From: Planctomycetota bacterium
GTDB taxonomy: Bacteria > Planctomycetota > PUPC01 > DSUN01
Assembly: GCA_016872875.1 (NCBI GenBank)
Contig: VGYW01000092.1
Span: forward strand, 1-22,399
Direction of reading: 5' to 3'
Length of the DNA stretch: 22,399 nt
Shown piece by piece: positions 7,267 to 14,642 of the stretch. The position numbers were made by a program, and so were the translations under genes. The first letter of the stretch is position 1. Every line of letters starts with the position of its first letter. The notes beneath the pieces were generated by a model that was given only the letters and a program-made list of their open reading frames with translations, ran no database searches and was not told the origin of the DNA.

Positions 7267-7279
7267 GCTGCGGCCGGGC

Positions 7280-7840
7280 ATGAAGATCGTCGTCGGCATC
7301 GGCAATCCGGGCAGGCGCTACGAGCGGACGCGGCACAACCTGGGCTTCCGAGTGGTTGACCGCCTGGCCGCCGAGCACGGGATCGCCGTGAGCCGGCGGC
7401 GGTTCGACGCCCTGGTGGGCGAGGGGCGGATCGAGGCGTGCCCAGTGCTCCTCGTGAAGCCGCAGACGTATGTGAACCTGTCGGGGAGCGCCGTCGCTCC
7501 CCTGCTTCGATGGCATCGCTGCCCGGCCGAGGGCCTGTTGGCCGTGTGCGACGACCTCAACCTGGAGGCCGGGAAGCTGCGCCTGCGCCGCCGCGGGTCG
7601 AGCGGCGGGCACAATGGCTTGGCGTCCATCATCGCCTGCCTCGGCACCGAGGAGTTCCCGCGTCTGCGGCTTGGGATAGGGCGCAGCGCGGAGGGCGACG
7701 CGGTGGCTCACGTGCTGGGCGCCTTCGGGCAGCAGGAGGAGGAGGCCGCGGCCGCCGCCGTGGCCGCAGGAGCGCAAGCCGTCCGACTCTGGCTACGCCT
7801 CGGCATCGAGGCGGCCATGAACGAAGTGAACCGAGCGTGA
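7280..7840 (+). CDS. pth: peptidyl-tRNA hydrolase
   Basis: It cleaves the ester bond of peptidyl-tRNA released from stalled ribosomes. The 186-residue length is normal. The visible signature includes VGIGNPG with Asn9, TRHNLGF with catalytic His19, KPQTYVNLSG, CDDLNL with Asp91 in the place of E. coli Asp93, and GGHNGL with Asn112. Position 65 is Val where most homologues have Met (KPxTxMN); this is a substrate-contact site, so it is noteworthy but conservative. The ATG follows rplY by 13 nt. The C-terminus is Ala-rich, and the stop codon runs straight into a GGAT-repeat palindrome. Confidence 0.96.
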   Translation: MKIVVGIGNPGRRYERTRHNLGFRVVDRLAAEHGIAVSRRRFDALVGEGRIEACPVLLVKPQTYVNLSGSAVAPLLRWHRCPAEGLLAVCDDLNLEAGKLRLRRRGSSGGHNGLASIIACLGTEEFPRLRLGIGRSAEGDAVAHVLGAFGQQEEEAAAAAVAAGAQAVRLWLRLGIEAAMNEVNRA

Positions 7841-7922
7841 TTGGATGATTGGATGAATGGATGGGTGGATGAATGGCAGGCAATCATCCATTCATCCATT
7901 CATCCATCCATCCATTCATCCC
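7841..7922. repeat. GGATGAAT/ATTCATCC palindrome, copy 1
   Basis: The pth-rpsF gap is filled with tetramer-based repeats. The left arm 7851-7876 (GGATGAATGGATGGGTGGAT + GAATGG) is complementary to 7896-7921 at 25 of 26 positions, with a 19-nt loop. Extra ATCC-type units flank the arms. A related palindrome lies after rpsR. There is no T-run. The rest of the gap holds only the rpsF ribosome-binding site. Confidence 0.85.
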
Positions 7923-7961
7923 CTTTGGCTGCGGCCAGGGGCCGCGTTAGGAGAACCGCTT

Positions 7962-8432
7962 TTGACACTCTACGAGGGCATGTTCCTGCTCGACGACGCG
8001 CGGTGCAGCGAGAACTACGGAGCCGCGACCCGCGAGGTCACTAACATCCTCGAGAAGAACCACGCTGAGGTCTTCAGCACGGAGAAGTGGGACGAGCGGA
8101 GGCTCTGCTACCCCATCGAGGGGCGCACCCGCGCCGTCTACTTCCTCGTCCGCTTCACCGGGCCGGGCGACGCCCTGCGGCAGATCGAGCGGGACTGCCA
8201 GCTCAACGACACGGTGCTGCGGGTGCTGATCATCCGCGACACGCACAGCGAGAAGCTGCACAAGGCCGGCCTTCTGGCCGTGAGGCCGGGCGAGCCCGGC
8301 GAGCCCATCCAGTCGCTCACCAAGCGGGCCGCCGCCGCCAAGTCCGCCATCGAGACCGAGGGCCTGGCGCCGCGCCGCGAGCCGGCCGGCGACGACGCCG
8401 GCCGCCGGGGCGACCGGCCCCACGCCGAATAA
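7962..8432 (+). CDS. rpsF: 30S ribosomal protein S6
   Basis: A small-subunit protein that pairs with S18 on 16S rRNA. The TTG at 7962 is chosen because AGGAG (7949-7953) sits 8 nt upstream and the product then starts MTLYEGMFLLDD, the family's normal opening; upstream in-frame ATGs lie inside the GGAT repeat. The 156-residue protein has the S6 core (YEGMFLL, WGxR-equivalent WDERRLCYPIEG, YFLVRFTG, NDTVLRVLII). It then carries a longer than usual, low-complexity Arg/Ala/Gly tail after about residue 105. It heads the conserved rpsF-ssb-rpsR-rplI order. Confidence 0.95.
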   Translation: MTLYEGMFLLDDARCSENYGAATREVTNILEKNHAEVFSTEKWDERRLCYPIEGRTRAVYFLVRFTGPGDALRQIERDCQLNDTVLRVLIIRDTHSEKLHKAGLLAVRPGEPGEPIQSLTKRAAAAKSAIETEGLAPRREPAGDDAGRRGDRPHAE

Positions 8433-8444
8433 CGAGGACACCTC

Positions 8445-8933
8445 ATGCCGAACTTCAACAAAGTCATCCTGATGGGCAACCTCACGCGCGACCCCGAGCT
8501 GCGCTACACGCCGAGCGGCCAGGCCGTGGCCGACTTCCGCCTGGCCATCAACCGCCGCTCGAAGACCCAGGAGGGGGAGCGCAGGGACAGCGTGACGTTC
8601 GTGGACGTGACGGCCTGGGGCAAGCAGGCCGAGGTGATCAACGAGTACATGGCGAAGGGGCGCGCGCTCTTCGTCGAGGGCCACCTCCAGCTCGACGAGT
8701 GGACGAGTCAGGACGGGCAGCGGCGCTCGAAGCTGCGCGTCGTCCTCGACACGTTCCAGTTCGTCAGCCCGCGTCCTGGGGACCGCACGCCGCCGCCCGA
8801 CGAGGGCGGTCCGCCGCCCCAGGGCCAGCCCGCGCACCGCCAGGCCCAGCCGCCGCCGCAACAGCAACCGCCGCCGCCCCCAGCCCCGAGCGTCGAGGAG
8901 CCGCCTGAGCCCTTCGACGACGTGCCCTTCTAG
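8445..8933 (+). CDS. ssb: single-stranded DNA-binding protein
   Basis: It coats ssDNA during replication, repair and recombination. The 162-residue protein has an OB fold in the first 105 residues (NKVILMGNLTRDPELRYTPSG, FRLAINR, VDVTAWGKQAEV, LFVEGHLQLDEW). A Pro/Gln-rich disordered linker follows, then the acidic tip DDVPF, the family's protein-interaction tail. GAGGA lies 6 nt before the ATG. It is 12 nt after rpsF and just before rpsR, so the three are almost certainly one transcript. Confidence 0.97.
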   Translation: MPNFNKVILMGNLTRDPELRYTPSGQAVADFRLAINRRSKTQEGERRDSVTFVDVTAWGKQAEVINEYMAKGRALFVEGHLQLDEWTSQDGQRRSKLRVVLDTFQFVSPRPGDRTPPPDEGGPPPQGQPAHRQAQPPPQQQPPPPPAPSVEEPPEPFDDVPF

Positions 8934-8951
8934 CCAGGAGCCAGAGACCAC

Positions 8952-9185
8952 ATGGGGAAACGCAAGATGGGTCGCCCCCGCGAGAAGTCGCGTTGCCGCT
9001 TCTGCCGCGAGGGCGTGTCGCAGATTGACTACAAGGACATCGCGATCCTCCAGAAGCTCGTCACGAGCCAGGGCAAGCTCTTCTCGCGGAAGCGCTCGGG
9101 CAACTGCGCGAAGTGCCAGCGCATGGCCCGCGCCGCCATCAAGCGCGCCCGCTTCCTGGCGCTGATGCCGTACGTGGCACGTTGA
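8952..9185 (+). CDS. rpsR: 30S ribosomal protein S18, zinc-ribbon (C+) form
   Basis: A 77-residue small-subunit protein that binds 16S rRNA next to S6. The visible signature is IDYKDIAILQKLVTSQGKL and a basic C-terminus ending LMPYVAR. Four cysteines are present as CRFC near the N-terminus and CAKC further on, the pattern of the zinc-binding C+ paralogue rather than the cysteine-free form. No second S18 is in the window, so zinc-independent backup cannot be judged. The stop codon lies at the edge of a GGAT palindrome. Confidence 0.96.
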   Translation: MGKRKMGRPREKSRCRFCREGVSQIDYKDIAILQKLVTSQGKLFSRKRSGNCAKCQRMARAAIKRARFLALMPYVAR

Positions 9186-9186
9186 T

Positions 9187-9267
9187 GAGTAGGGGATGAA
9201 TGGATGAATGGATGATTGGATGAATGTCTGACACCCATCCATTCATCCTCTCATCCACTCATCCCCT
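9187..9267. repeat. GGATGAAT/ATTCATCC palindrome, copy 2
   Basis: The left arm 9191-9222 (AGGGGATGAATGGATGAATG + GATGATTGGATG) pairs with 9236-9267 at about 28 of 32 positions, with a 13-nt loop. It uses the same unit as the element at 7841-7922 but in different numbers and order, so it is not a simple copy. It lies between rpsR and rplI. Confidence 0.85.
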
Positions 9268-9302
9268 GTCCAACGCACCTATCACGAGACCGGAGCCAGA
9301 TG

Positions 9303-9746
9303 ATGCAGATACTCCTGCGCAAGGACCACGAGACGCTGGGCAAGGCGGGCGACATCGTGGCGGTCGCCGACGGCTACGCCCGGAACTACCTGTTCCCCCG
9401 CAAGTTCGCTACGCCAGTGACCCAGGACAACCTGCGGCAGCTCGAGGCGGAGAAGCGGCGCGCCGAGCGCGAGGCCGAGAAGCGCCGACAGGCCCTCGTC
9501 GAGCTCGGCAAGCGCCTGGAGAGCGTCTCCGTCACCATCCCCGCGCAGGCCACGGAGGGCGGCAACCTCTTCGGCTCCGTCGCCGCCGCCCAGATCGCCG
9601 CGGCCCTCAAGCAGGAGGGCTTCGACGTCCCCGACGAGGCCGTCCGCCTCGAACACCCCCTCAAGGAGACCGGCGTCTACGCCGTCGAGGTCCAGCTCGC
9701 GCCCGACGTCGTCGCCACCACCCGCATCTGGGTCGTCGCGGAGTGA
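9303..9746 (+). CDS. rplI: 50S ribosomal protein L9
   Basis: It binds 23S rRNA domain V and helps maintain reading frame. The ATG at 9303 (the second of two adjacent ATGs) sits 7 nt after GGAG and gives the family start MQILLRKD. The 147-residue length is normal. The N-terminal domain has LGKAGDIVAVADGYARNYLFPRKFA split by the usual Gly/Tyr motif. A long charged connecting helix rich in Glu/Lys/Arg follows (about 40-75), then the C-terminal domain (GGNLFGSVAAAQIAAAL, HPLKETGVYAVEVQL). It ends the ribosomal run before dnaB. Confidence 0.96.
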   Translation: MQILLRKDHETLGKAGDIVAVADGYARNYLFPRKFATPVTQDNLRQLEAEKRRAEREAEKRRQALVELGKRLESVSVTIPAQATEGGNLFGSVAAAQIAAALKQEGFDVPDEAVRLEHPLKETGVYAVEVQLAPDVVATTRIWVVAE

Positions 9747-9761
9747 CCCTGGGCAAGGCTT

Positions 9762-9853
9762 CTGCCGCCCCCTGCGGGGGCTGAATAGGGGGCAACGCCG
9801 CGTCCCACGGGCTTACGCCCGTGGCTATCGGCTGCCGCCCCCTGCGGGGGCTG
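9762..9853. repeat. 22-bp direct repeat bracketing an 8-bp-stem hairpin
   Basis: An exact 22-bp sequence starting CTGCCGCCCCCTGCGGGG occurs at 9762-9783 and again at 9832-9853; each copy is itself a small hairpin (CCCCC-TGC-GGGGG). Between them, CCACGGGC-TTAC-GCCCGTGG at 9805-9824 is a perfect stem-loop. There is no T-tract, so terminator function is doubtful. The remainder of the rplI-dnaB gap holds only the heptamer run at 9891. Confidence 0.8.
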
Positions 9854-9890
9854 GGCCTATGAGAGCGCCGTAGGTTGGCGCCATTCGGTT

Positions 9891-9925
9891 GAAATCCGAA
9901 ATCGGAAATCGGAAATCGGAAATCC
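9891..9925. repeat. GAAATCG heptamer array (single arm)
   Basis: Five tandem 7-bp units (GAAATCC, GAAATCG three times, GAAATCC) end 6 nt before the dnaB ATG. No complementary arm is seen here, unlike the related elements at 11331 and 17445. The array occupies the place where the dnaB ribosome-binding site should be, and no good one is visible. Confidence 0.8.
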
Positions 9926-9931
9926 AAGACC

Positions 9932-11305
9932 ATGGCCCAGCCCGCCCCTGCCGCCGCCAAAGATCGCCTTCCGCCGCAGAACCTGGACGCCGAGGTCGCC
10001 GTCCTCGGCTCCATCCTGCTCGAGAACGAGCGCATCCCCGACGTGGCGCAGTTGCTGCGCAAGGGCGACTTCTACTCGCCCGACCACCAGGTGATCTACG
10101 AGACGAGCCTCGAGCTCTTCGACCAGGGGAAGCCGGTGGACCTGGTGCTGCTGGTGGAGGCGCTCCGCCAGCGCGAGGTCCTCGACCGCGTGGGCGGGAA
10201 CGCCTACCTCATCTCGCTCCTCGAGCGGGTGCCGTCGGCGGCCAACGCCGAGTACTACGCCTCGATCGTGCGCGACGCCGCGCTGCGCCGCCGCCTCATC
10301 CACGCGTGCAGCGAGATAGCGCGCGAGTCGTACGACGGCTCGGTGGACACCGAGGCCCTGCTCGACAAGGCGCAGGCCGAGGTCTTCGCCGTCACACAGG
10401 GCGACCGCTTCGCCGAGGCATCCGCCGTCCGCGACATCCTCCAGGCCATCTTCGCCGACATCGAGAACATGCGCGAGAACCGCATCACCGGCCTCCGAAC
10501 CTGGTTCAACGACCTCGACGACCTGACCTGCGGCCTCCAGTCCTCCGACCTCATCATCGTGGCCGGGCGGCCCTCGATGGGCAAGACCACCCTGGCGCTC
10601 AACCTCGCCACCCGCGTGGCCCTCGGCGGCTGGCCCCAGCCCAACAAGGCCGATGGCAAACCCGTCCTCATCTTCTCCCTCGAAATGTCCAAGCCCGTCC
10701 TCGCCCGCAACATCCTGTGCGGCTACGCGCGGGTGGACGCCCACCGCCTGCGGCGCGGCCTCCTGCCCCGCGAGGAGATCAACGCCCTGACGATGAAGGC
10801 GGGCGACCTCTACGAGGCGCCGATCTACATAGACGACACGCCCGGCCTCTCGCTGCGCGACCTGCGCACCCGCGCGCGCCGCCTCAAGATGACCGTCCAC
10901 AACCTCGCCCTCATCGTGGTGGACTACCTCCAGCTCATGGAGGAGCGGCAGGCGGAGAACCGCCAGCAGGAGATCAGCATCATCTCGCGCGGCCTCAAGG
11001 GACTCGCACGCGAGCTAAACGTCCCAGTCATCGCCATCTCCCAGCTCAGCCGCGCCACCGAGGCCCGCGAGGGGCACATCCCGCGAATGTCCGACCTCCG
11101 CGAGAGCGGCTCGCTCGAGCAGGACGCCGACCTGATCATCCTCCTCTACCGCGAGGAGCACTACAACCCCGGCGCGCGCCCCGGCGAGGCCGACCTCATC
11201 GTCGCCAAGCAGCGCAACGGCCCCACCGGCACCGTCACCACAACGTTCCTCCGGAACTACCTGCGCTTCGAGGACCGCGCCTCGCAGGAGCACGTTCCTT
11301 TCTGA
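9932..11305 (+). CDS. dnaB: replicative DNA helicase DnaB
   Basis: A hexameric ATP-driven helicase at the replication fork. The 457-residue length is normal. The N-terminal helical domain (about 14-115) has PQNLDAEVAVLGSILL and FYSPDHQVIYE. A linker helix follows, then a RecA-type domain with Walker A GRPSMGKTT (212-220), the FSLEMS segment near 248-253 and Walker B LIVVDYLQLM. LSRATEAREGHIPRMSDLRESGSLEQDADLI, near residues 370-400, is the conserved H4 region. No intein interrupts it. There is a short loop insertion after Walker A (GGWPQPNKADGK). The start follows the GAAATCG array. The neighbouring rplI is the classic partner. Confidence 0.97.
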   Translation: MAQPAPAAAKDRLPPQNLDAEVAVLGSILLENERIPDVAQLLRKGDFYSPDHQVIYETSLELFDQGKPVDLVLLVEALRQREVLDRVGGNAYLISLLERVPSAANAEYYASIVRDAALRRRLIHACSEIARESYDGSVDTEALLDKAQAEVFAVTQGDRFAEASAVRDILQAIFADIENMRENRITGLRTWFNDLDDLTCGLQSSDLIIVAGRPSMGKTTLALNLATRVALGGWPQPNKADGKPVLIFSLEMSKPVLARNILCGYARVDAHRLRRGLLPREEINALTMKAGDLYEAPIYIDDTPGLSLRDLRTRARRLKMTVHNLALIVVDYLQLMEERQAENRQQEISIISRGLKGLARELNVPVIAISQLSRATEAREGHIPRMSDLRESGSLEQDADLIILLYREEHYNPGARPGEADLIVAKQRNGPTGTVTTTFLRNYLRFEDRASQEHVPF

Positions 11306-11330
11306 TGCGCGCGCAGCCGGATGGAAGGGA

Positions 11331-11396
11331 GATTGCTGATTGCTGATTTCTGATTGCTGATTGAAATCAGAAATCAGAAGTCAGAAATCAGAAATG
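11331..11396. repeat. GATTGCT/GAAATCA heptamer palindrome
   Basis: The left arm has four to five 7-bp units (GATTGCT, GATTGCT, GATTTCT, GATTGCT, GATT) at 11331-11362. The right arm has GAAATCA, GAAATCA, GAAGTCA, GAAATCA, GAAATG at 11363-11396. The arms are directly adjacent with almost no loop. They are complementary except where GCT faces TTC-type positions. It fills the dnaB-bamA gap. Confidence 0.85.
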
Positions 11397-11417
11397 TGGA
11401 TTGCGGAAGGCGGTAGG

Positions 11418-13766
11418 ATGAAGAAACCCGGGCTCGGCCCATCTCTCGCGCTCATGGTCCTGGGCCTGGCCTGCGCGCTCGGCTGGGCGGCCGAGGAGCC
11501 GGTCGTCCGCGAGATCGTCGTCCGAGGCTACCCCGGCGACCCGGCGGCGATCAAGGACATGATGAAGACCCGAGAGGGCAGCCGCCTCGACCACGGCCGC
11601 CTCAACGACGACCTCCTCGCCCTCTTCAAGGCCGGACACCTCGCCACCTACCGCCTCGAAGCCGTCCCCACCGGCGTCCGCGTCATCGTCGAAATCACCG
11701 AGGCATTCCGCGTCCGGAACATCACGATCACCGGGGCGGGCAGGGACTGGGGTGCCAAGATGAAGGAGGAGATCGTCACCAAGCCCAACGACCCCATCTC
11801 CCCCGCCGTGCTCAAGCTGCCCGAGGCCCAACGCTACCGCGGGGACAAGGAGCGCATCCGCGCCTACTGCCAGGAGCGCGGCTATCGCGCCGTCACCATC
11901 GTCTCCGAGACCGTCCCAGTCCCCAACACCCAGCAGATTGACATCGCCTTCACGGTCAGCCTCGGGCCCAAGTACCAGGTCAAGTGGCTCCGCTTCCGGG
12001 GCAACCGCTCGGTCCGAACGGGCGAGCTCATTGGCCAGATGCAGACCAAGCGCGACACCTTCTGGACCACCCGCCGCTACCACGACACGTTCTTCGAGGA
12101 GGACATCGCCCGGCTCCAGGACTACTACCGCTACAAGGGCTTCCCGAACGCGAAAGTGGCCTACGAGCGGCGCTTCCTCGGCCCACTGGGCAACAAGGTC
12201 GAAATCATCATCACCGTGGACGAGGGGCAGCTCTTCCCCGTCGGCGCCGTGGAGTTCAAGGGCCTCACGAAGTGGGGCGCCGACACCCTCCTGAGCGCCA
12301 TCCCGCTGAAGACGGCCGAGGTCTTCTCGGACCGCAAGCTCATCGACTCGCGCCAGACCATCGAACAGCTCTACCACGAGAACGGCTACCCCGACGTGGT
12401 GGTGACCCCCTCGCGGCAGCCGAACGCGGCGGGCGACGCCTTCGACGTCCTCTTCACCATCCAGGAGGGGGATGAGGTCCGCATCAACACCATCCGCACG
12501 CGGGGGCACCCGCGCACCCGCCGCGACGTCATCCTCCGCGAGATGGAGCTCGAGCCGGGCATGCTCTACGACGTGGGGAAGCTCGAACGGAGCCAGCGCG
12601 GCGTCGAGCGCCTCCAGTTCTTCGATTCGGTCGCCATGAAACTCGTCCCCGCCGAGCCGCCCGCGCCGGGCGAGCGCGACATCCTGGTCGAGGTCGCCGA
12701 GGGCCGCACCGGCATCTTCCGCTTCGGGGCCGGCGTCTCATCCACCAGCGGCATCATCGGCACCATCGAGCTCGTCCAGCGCAACTTCGACTGGCGCGAC
12801 GCCCCCAAGAGCTGGAGCGACCTCCTGAGCGGCAACGCCTACGTCGGCGCCGGGCAGCAGTTCCGCGTCTCCCTCATGCCCGGCACCGTCTACAGCAACT
12901 ACGCCATCGCCTACGACAACCCCTACTGGAAGGGGCGGAACGAGAGCTTCGGCTGGAGCCTCTACCACCGCATCCGCGACCAGGGCACCTGGGACGAATC
13001 CCGCACCGGCATCCGAGTCTACAAGGGCATCCGCAAGTACAAGGGCGACCCCGACACCGACGTCACCTTCCACGCACGCCTCGAATCCGTCGGCGTCAGA
13101 ATCCACGACGATGACGACGACGATGACGATGACGACGACGACGACATTCCGCCCGACGACGCGGTGGACGAGCGCGGCTCCCACCCCGTCTTCGGCGCCG
13201 GCGTGACCGTGCGGCGCGACAAGACCGACCGCCCGACCTTCCCCACCAAGGGCTACGAGTGGGACCTCGGCGCCGAGCTCGTCATCCCGCACGGCATCAC
13301 CGTCGGCGGCGGCCGCACCAACTTCTGGACCCTCGGCCACCACCCCAAGGGCTACGAGCGAGTCTTCTCCCTCCGCTGGCGCCTCGACTACGAGCTCGGC
13401 ACCTTCCCCATCTACGAGCGCCTCTACGCGGGGGGCGCCAACCTCCGCGGCTTCGCCTACCGCGGCGCCGGCCCCACCGACAACGACGAGCCGATCGGCG
13501 GCAAATACCGCGCCCTCGTCAGCGCCGAATACCGCTACCCCATCGCGCCCCCTAACTTCTACGGCGTCTTCTTCGCCGACGCCGGCACCGTGACCAAGGA
13601 CTTCTCCGGCTTCGCCGAGCCGCGCCTCGCCCTCGGCTTCGGCTTCCGGCTCCTCATCCCGGCGCTCTCGCACGTGCCCATCAGCGTGGACTTCGCCGCC
13701 CCCGTCATCAAGCAGGGCGACGACGAAACGGAGTTCCTCTACTTCTCTCTCAGCCTCGGCCGCTGA
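11418..13766 (+). CDS. bamA: outer-membrane protein assembly factor BamA (Omp85 family)
   Basis: It inserts beta-barrel proteins into the outer membrane. The ATG at 11418 has AAGG 7 nt upstream and begins a clean signal peptide (MKKPG, then a Leu/Ala core, cleavage near residue 24); the frame is open upstream through the heptamer element but that part looks non-native. The 782-residue protein has five POTRA domains (about 29-95, 96-183, 184-270, 271-351, 352-429) and a barrel from about 432. Barrel landmarks include TFPTKGYEW, YAGGANLRGF (the family's RGF motif) and a final strand FLYFSLSLGR. Residues 564-576 are 13 consecutive Asp in the loop before the strand leading to FPTKG; by alignment to E. 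coli BamA this is probably extracellular loop 4. Skp and lpx genes follow, a typical envelope cluster. Confidence 0.93.
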   Translation: MKKPGLGPSLALMVLGLACALGWAAEEPVVREIVVRGYPGDPAAIKDMMKTREGSRLDHGRLNDDLLALFKAGHLATYRLEAVPTGVRVIVEITEAFRVRNITITGAGRDWGAKMKEEIVTKPNDPISPAVLKLPEAQRYRGDKERIRAYCQERGYRAVTIVSETVPVPNTQQIDIAFTVSLGPKYQVKWLRFRGNRSVRTGELIGQMQTKRDTFWTTRRYHDTFFEEDIARLQDYYRYKGFPNAKVAYERRFLGPLGNKVEIIITVDEGQLFPVGAVEFKGLTKWGADTLLSAIPLKTAEVFSDRKLIDSRQTIEQLYHENGYPDVVVTPSRQPNAAGDAFDVLFTIQEGDEVRINTIRTRGHPRTRRDVILREMELEPGMLYDVGKLERSQRGVERLQFFDSVAMKLVPAEPPAPGERDILVEVAEGRTGIFRFGAGVSSTSGIIGTIELVQRNFDWRDAPKSWSDLLSGNAYVGAGQQFRVSLMPGTVYSNYAIAYDNPYWKGRNESFGWSLYHRIRDQGTWDESRTGIRVYKGIRKYKGDPDTDVTFHARLESVGVRIHDDDDDDDDDDDDDIPPDDAVDERGSHPVFGAGVTVRRDKTDRPTFPTKGYEWDLGAELVIPHGITVGGGRTNFWTLGHHPKGYERVFSLRWRLDYELGTFPIYERLYAGGANLRGFAYRGAGPTDNDEPIGGKYRALVSAEYRYPIAPPNFYGVFFADAGTVTKDFSGFAEPRLALGFGFRLLIPALSHVPISVDFAAPVIKQGDDETEFLYFSLSLGR
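13107..13145 (+). repeat. GAC/GAT codon run inside bamA (Asp13)
   Basis: Thirteen consecutive GAY codons (ten GAC, three GAT) encode an uninterrupted Asp run, followed by IPPDDAVDE, which is also acidic. The base pattern resembles the right arms of the GAC/GTC hairpin elements at 4388 and 5323, but there is no complementary arm and the frame is intact. Confidence 0.9.
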
Positions 13767-13798
13767 AGGAACCAGACCCAAGAGGAGGCTTGACCAAG

Positions 13799-14494
13799 AT
13801 GCGTTACGCCCTTTTCCTGGCCGCGGTCCTCTGCCCAGCGGGGGCTCTCCTGGCGGGCGAGGGGGACGCCCCGCGCCCCCCTCGCATCGGCGCCGTCAAC
13901 ATCGTCCGAGTCTTCGACGAACTCGAGGAGAAGGTGGACATGAACGCCGAGCTGCGCCAGATCGAGGAGAAGCGCGCCGCGCGACTCAAACAGCTCGACG
14001 ACCAGATACGCGAGCTGGAGAAGACCGCCAAGCTCCTCCGCCCAGACAGCGCCGAGGCCAAGGAGAACACCAAGCTCCTCGAAGACGCCTCGAGGGAGTT
14101 CCGAAGCTACCGCGACGCCACCGAGGACCAGCTCTACAACAAGCTCTACGACTTCACCCTCGGCATCTACAGGAAAATCCGAGACGAGGTCCAGGCCTAC
14201 GCGCGCGAGGCAGGCTACGACGCCGTCCTGAGGTCCAGAGACCCCGAGGTCGGCGACCTCGACAAGGACCTGCGGCCCCGCACCCGCTACATGGAGCTGA
14301 ACCGCCGCATTGACGCCCAGGGCCTCCTCTACCACAGCCCGGCACTGGATTTCACCGACGCCATCATCAAGCGCCTCAACGACAAGTACCAGCGCATGAA
14401 GACCGAGAAGGAGCGCCTCGCGCCCCCCAAGCCCCCCACTCCAGCTCCCGAGAAGGGCACGGAGAAGGAGAAGCCCAAGGAGCCGTCGAAGTAG
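13799..14494 (+). CDS. Skp/OmpH-family periplasmic chaperone
   Basis: It holds unfolded outer-membrane proteins on their way to BamA. The ATG at 13799 lies 10 nt after a full AGGAGG (13783-13788); an in-frame TTG at 13790 is too close to that site. The 231-residue protein has a signal peptide (MRYALFLAAVLCPAGALLAG). The OmpH opening IGAVNIVRVFDE follows, then a long coiled coil rich in Glu/Lys/Arg (about 40-110), a C-terminal head region (KIRDEVQAYAREAGYDAVLR) and a Pro/Lys/Glu-rich tail. It is longer than typical Skp (about 160) because of the segment after the head and the tail. It sits 32 nt after bamA, its functional partner, and before lpxD, as in many diderms. Confidence 0.87.
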   Translation: MRYALFLAAVLCPAGALLAGEGDAPRPPRIGAVNIVRVFDELEEKVDMNAELRQIEEKRAARLKQLDDQIRELEKTAKLLRPDSAEAKENTKLLEDASREFRSYRDATEDQLYNKLYDFTLGIYRKIRDEVQAYAREAGYDAVLRSRDPEVGDLDKDLRPRTRYMELNRRIDAQGLLYHSPALDFTDAIIKRLNDKYQRMKTEKERLAPPKPPTPAPEKGTEKEKPKEPSK

Positions 14495-14504
14495 CAGATG
14501 CCGA

Positions 14505-14622
14505 GTTCGTAGTGCGGGCTTTAGCCCGTCCTGTGGGCGGGGCCTCCGTGCCCCGCGTCGCGCCCCCTGGGTCCCTCCGTGAAAGGGGGCGGAAGAGACG
14601 GCCTGAAGGCCGCACTACGAAC
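14505..14622. repeat. multi-hairpin element closed by a 13-bp inverted repeat
   Basis: GTTCGTAGTGCGG (14505-14517) is perfectly complementary to CCGCACTACGAAC (14610-14622). Inside are further stem-loops: GGGC-TTTA-GCCC, GCGGGGC...GCCCCGC, GCCCCCT...AGGGGGC and GGCC-TGAA-GGCC. The whole 118 nt could fold into a branched structure. It fills the skp-lpxD gap, just before the lpxD ribosome-binding site. Confidence 0.8.
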
Positions 14623-14642
14623 CAGGACCGCAGGAGAAGGCA

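Noticed and set aside
7841..9267. CRISPR array
   Set aside because: Units are 4-7 bp with no spacers of regular length, arranged as palindromes, and no cas genes are present.
9216..9302. N-terminal extension of ribosomal protein L9
   Set aside because: The upstream frame is translated GGAT/ATCC repeat (Ser/His/Pro-rich) and a good ribosome-binding site precedes ATG 9303.
9762..9853. Rho-independent terminator after rplI
   Set aside because: Stable GC stems are present but no T-run follows on the + strand, and dnaB continues in the same direction.
11361..11417. N-terminal extension of BamA
   Set aside because: The leader is translated heptamer repeat; starting at 11418 gives a clean signal peptide with a ribosome-binding site.
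12738..13781. Minus-strand open frame opposite bamA
   Set aside because: Val/Ala/Gly/Asp-rich mirror of the barrel region with no promoter or ribosome-binding site; the same reasoning applies to 11388-12509 and 14655-15659.
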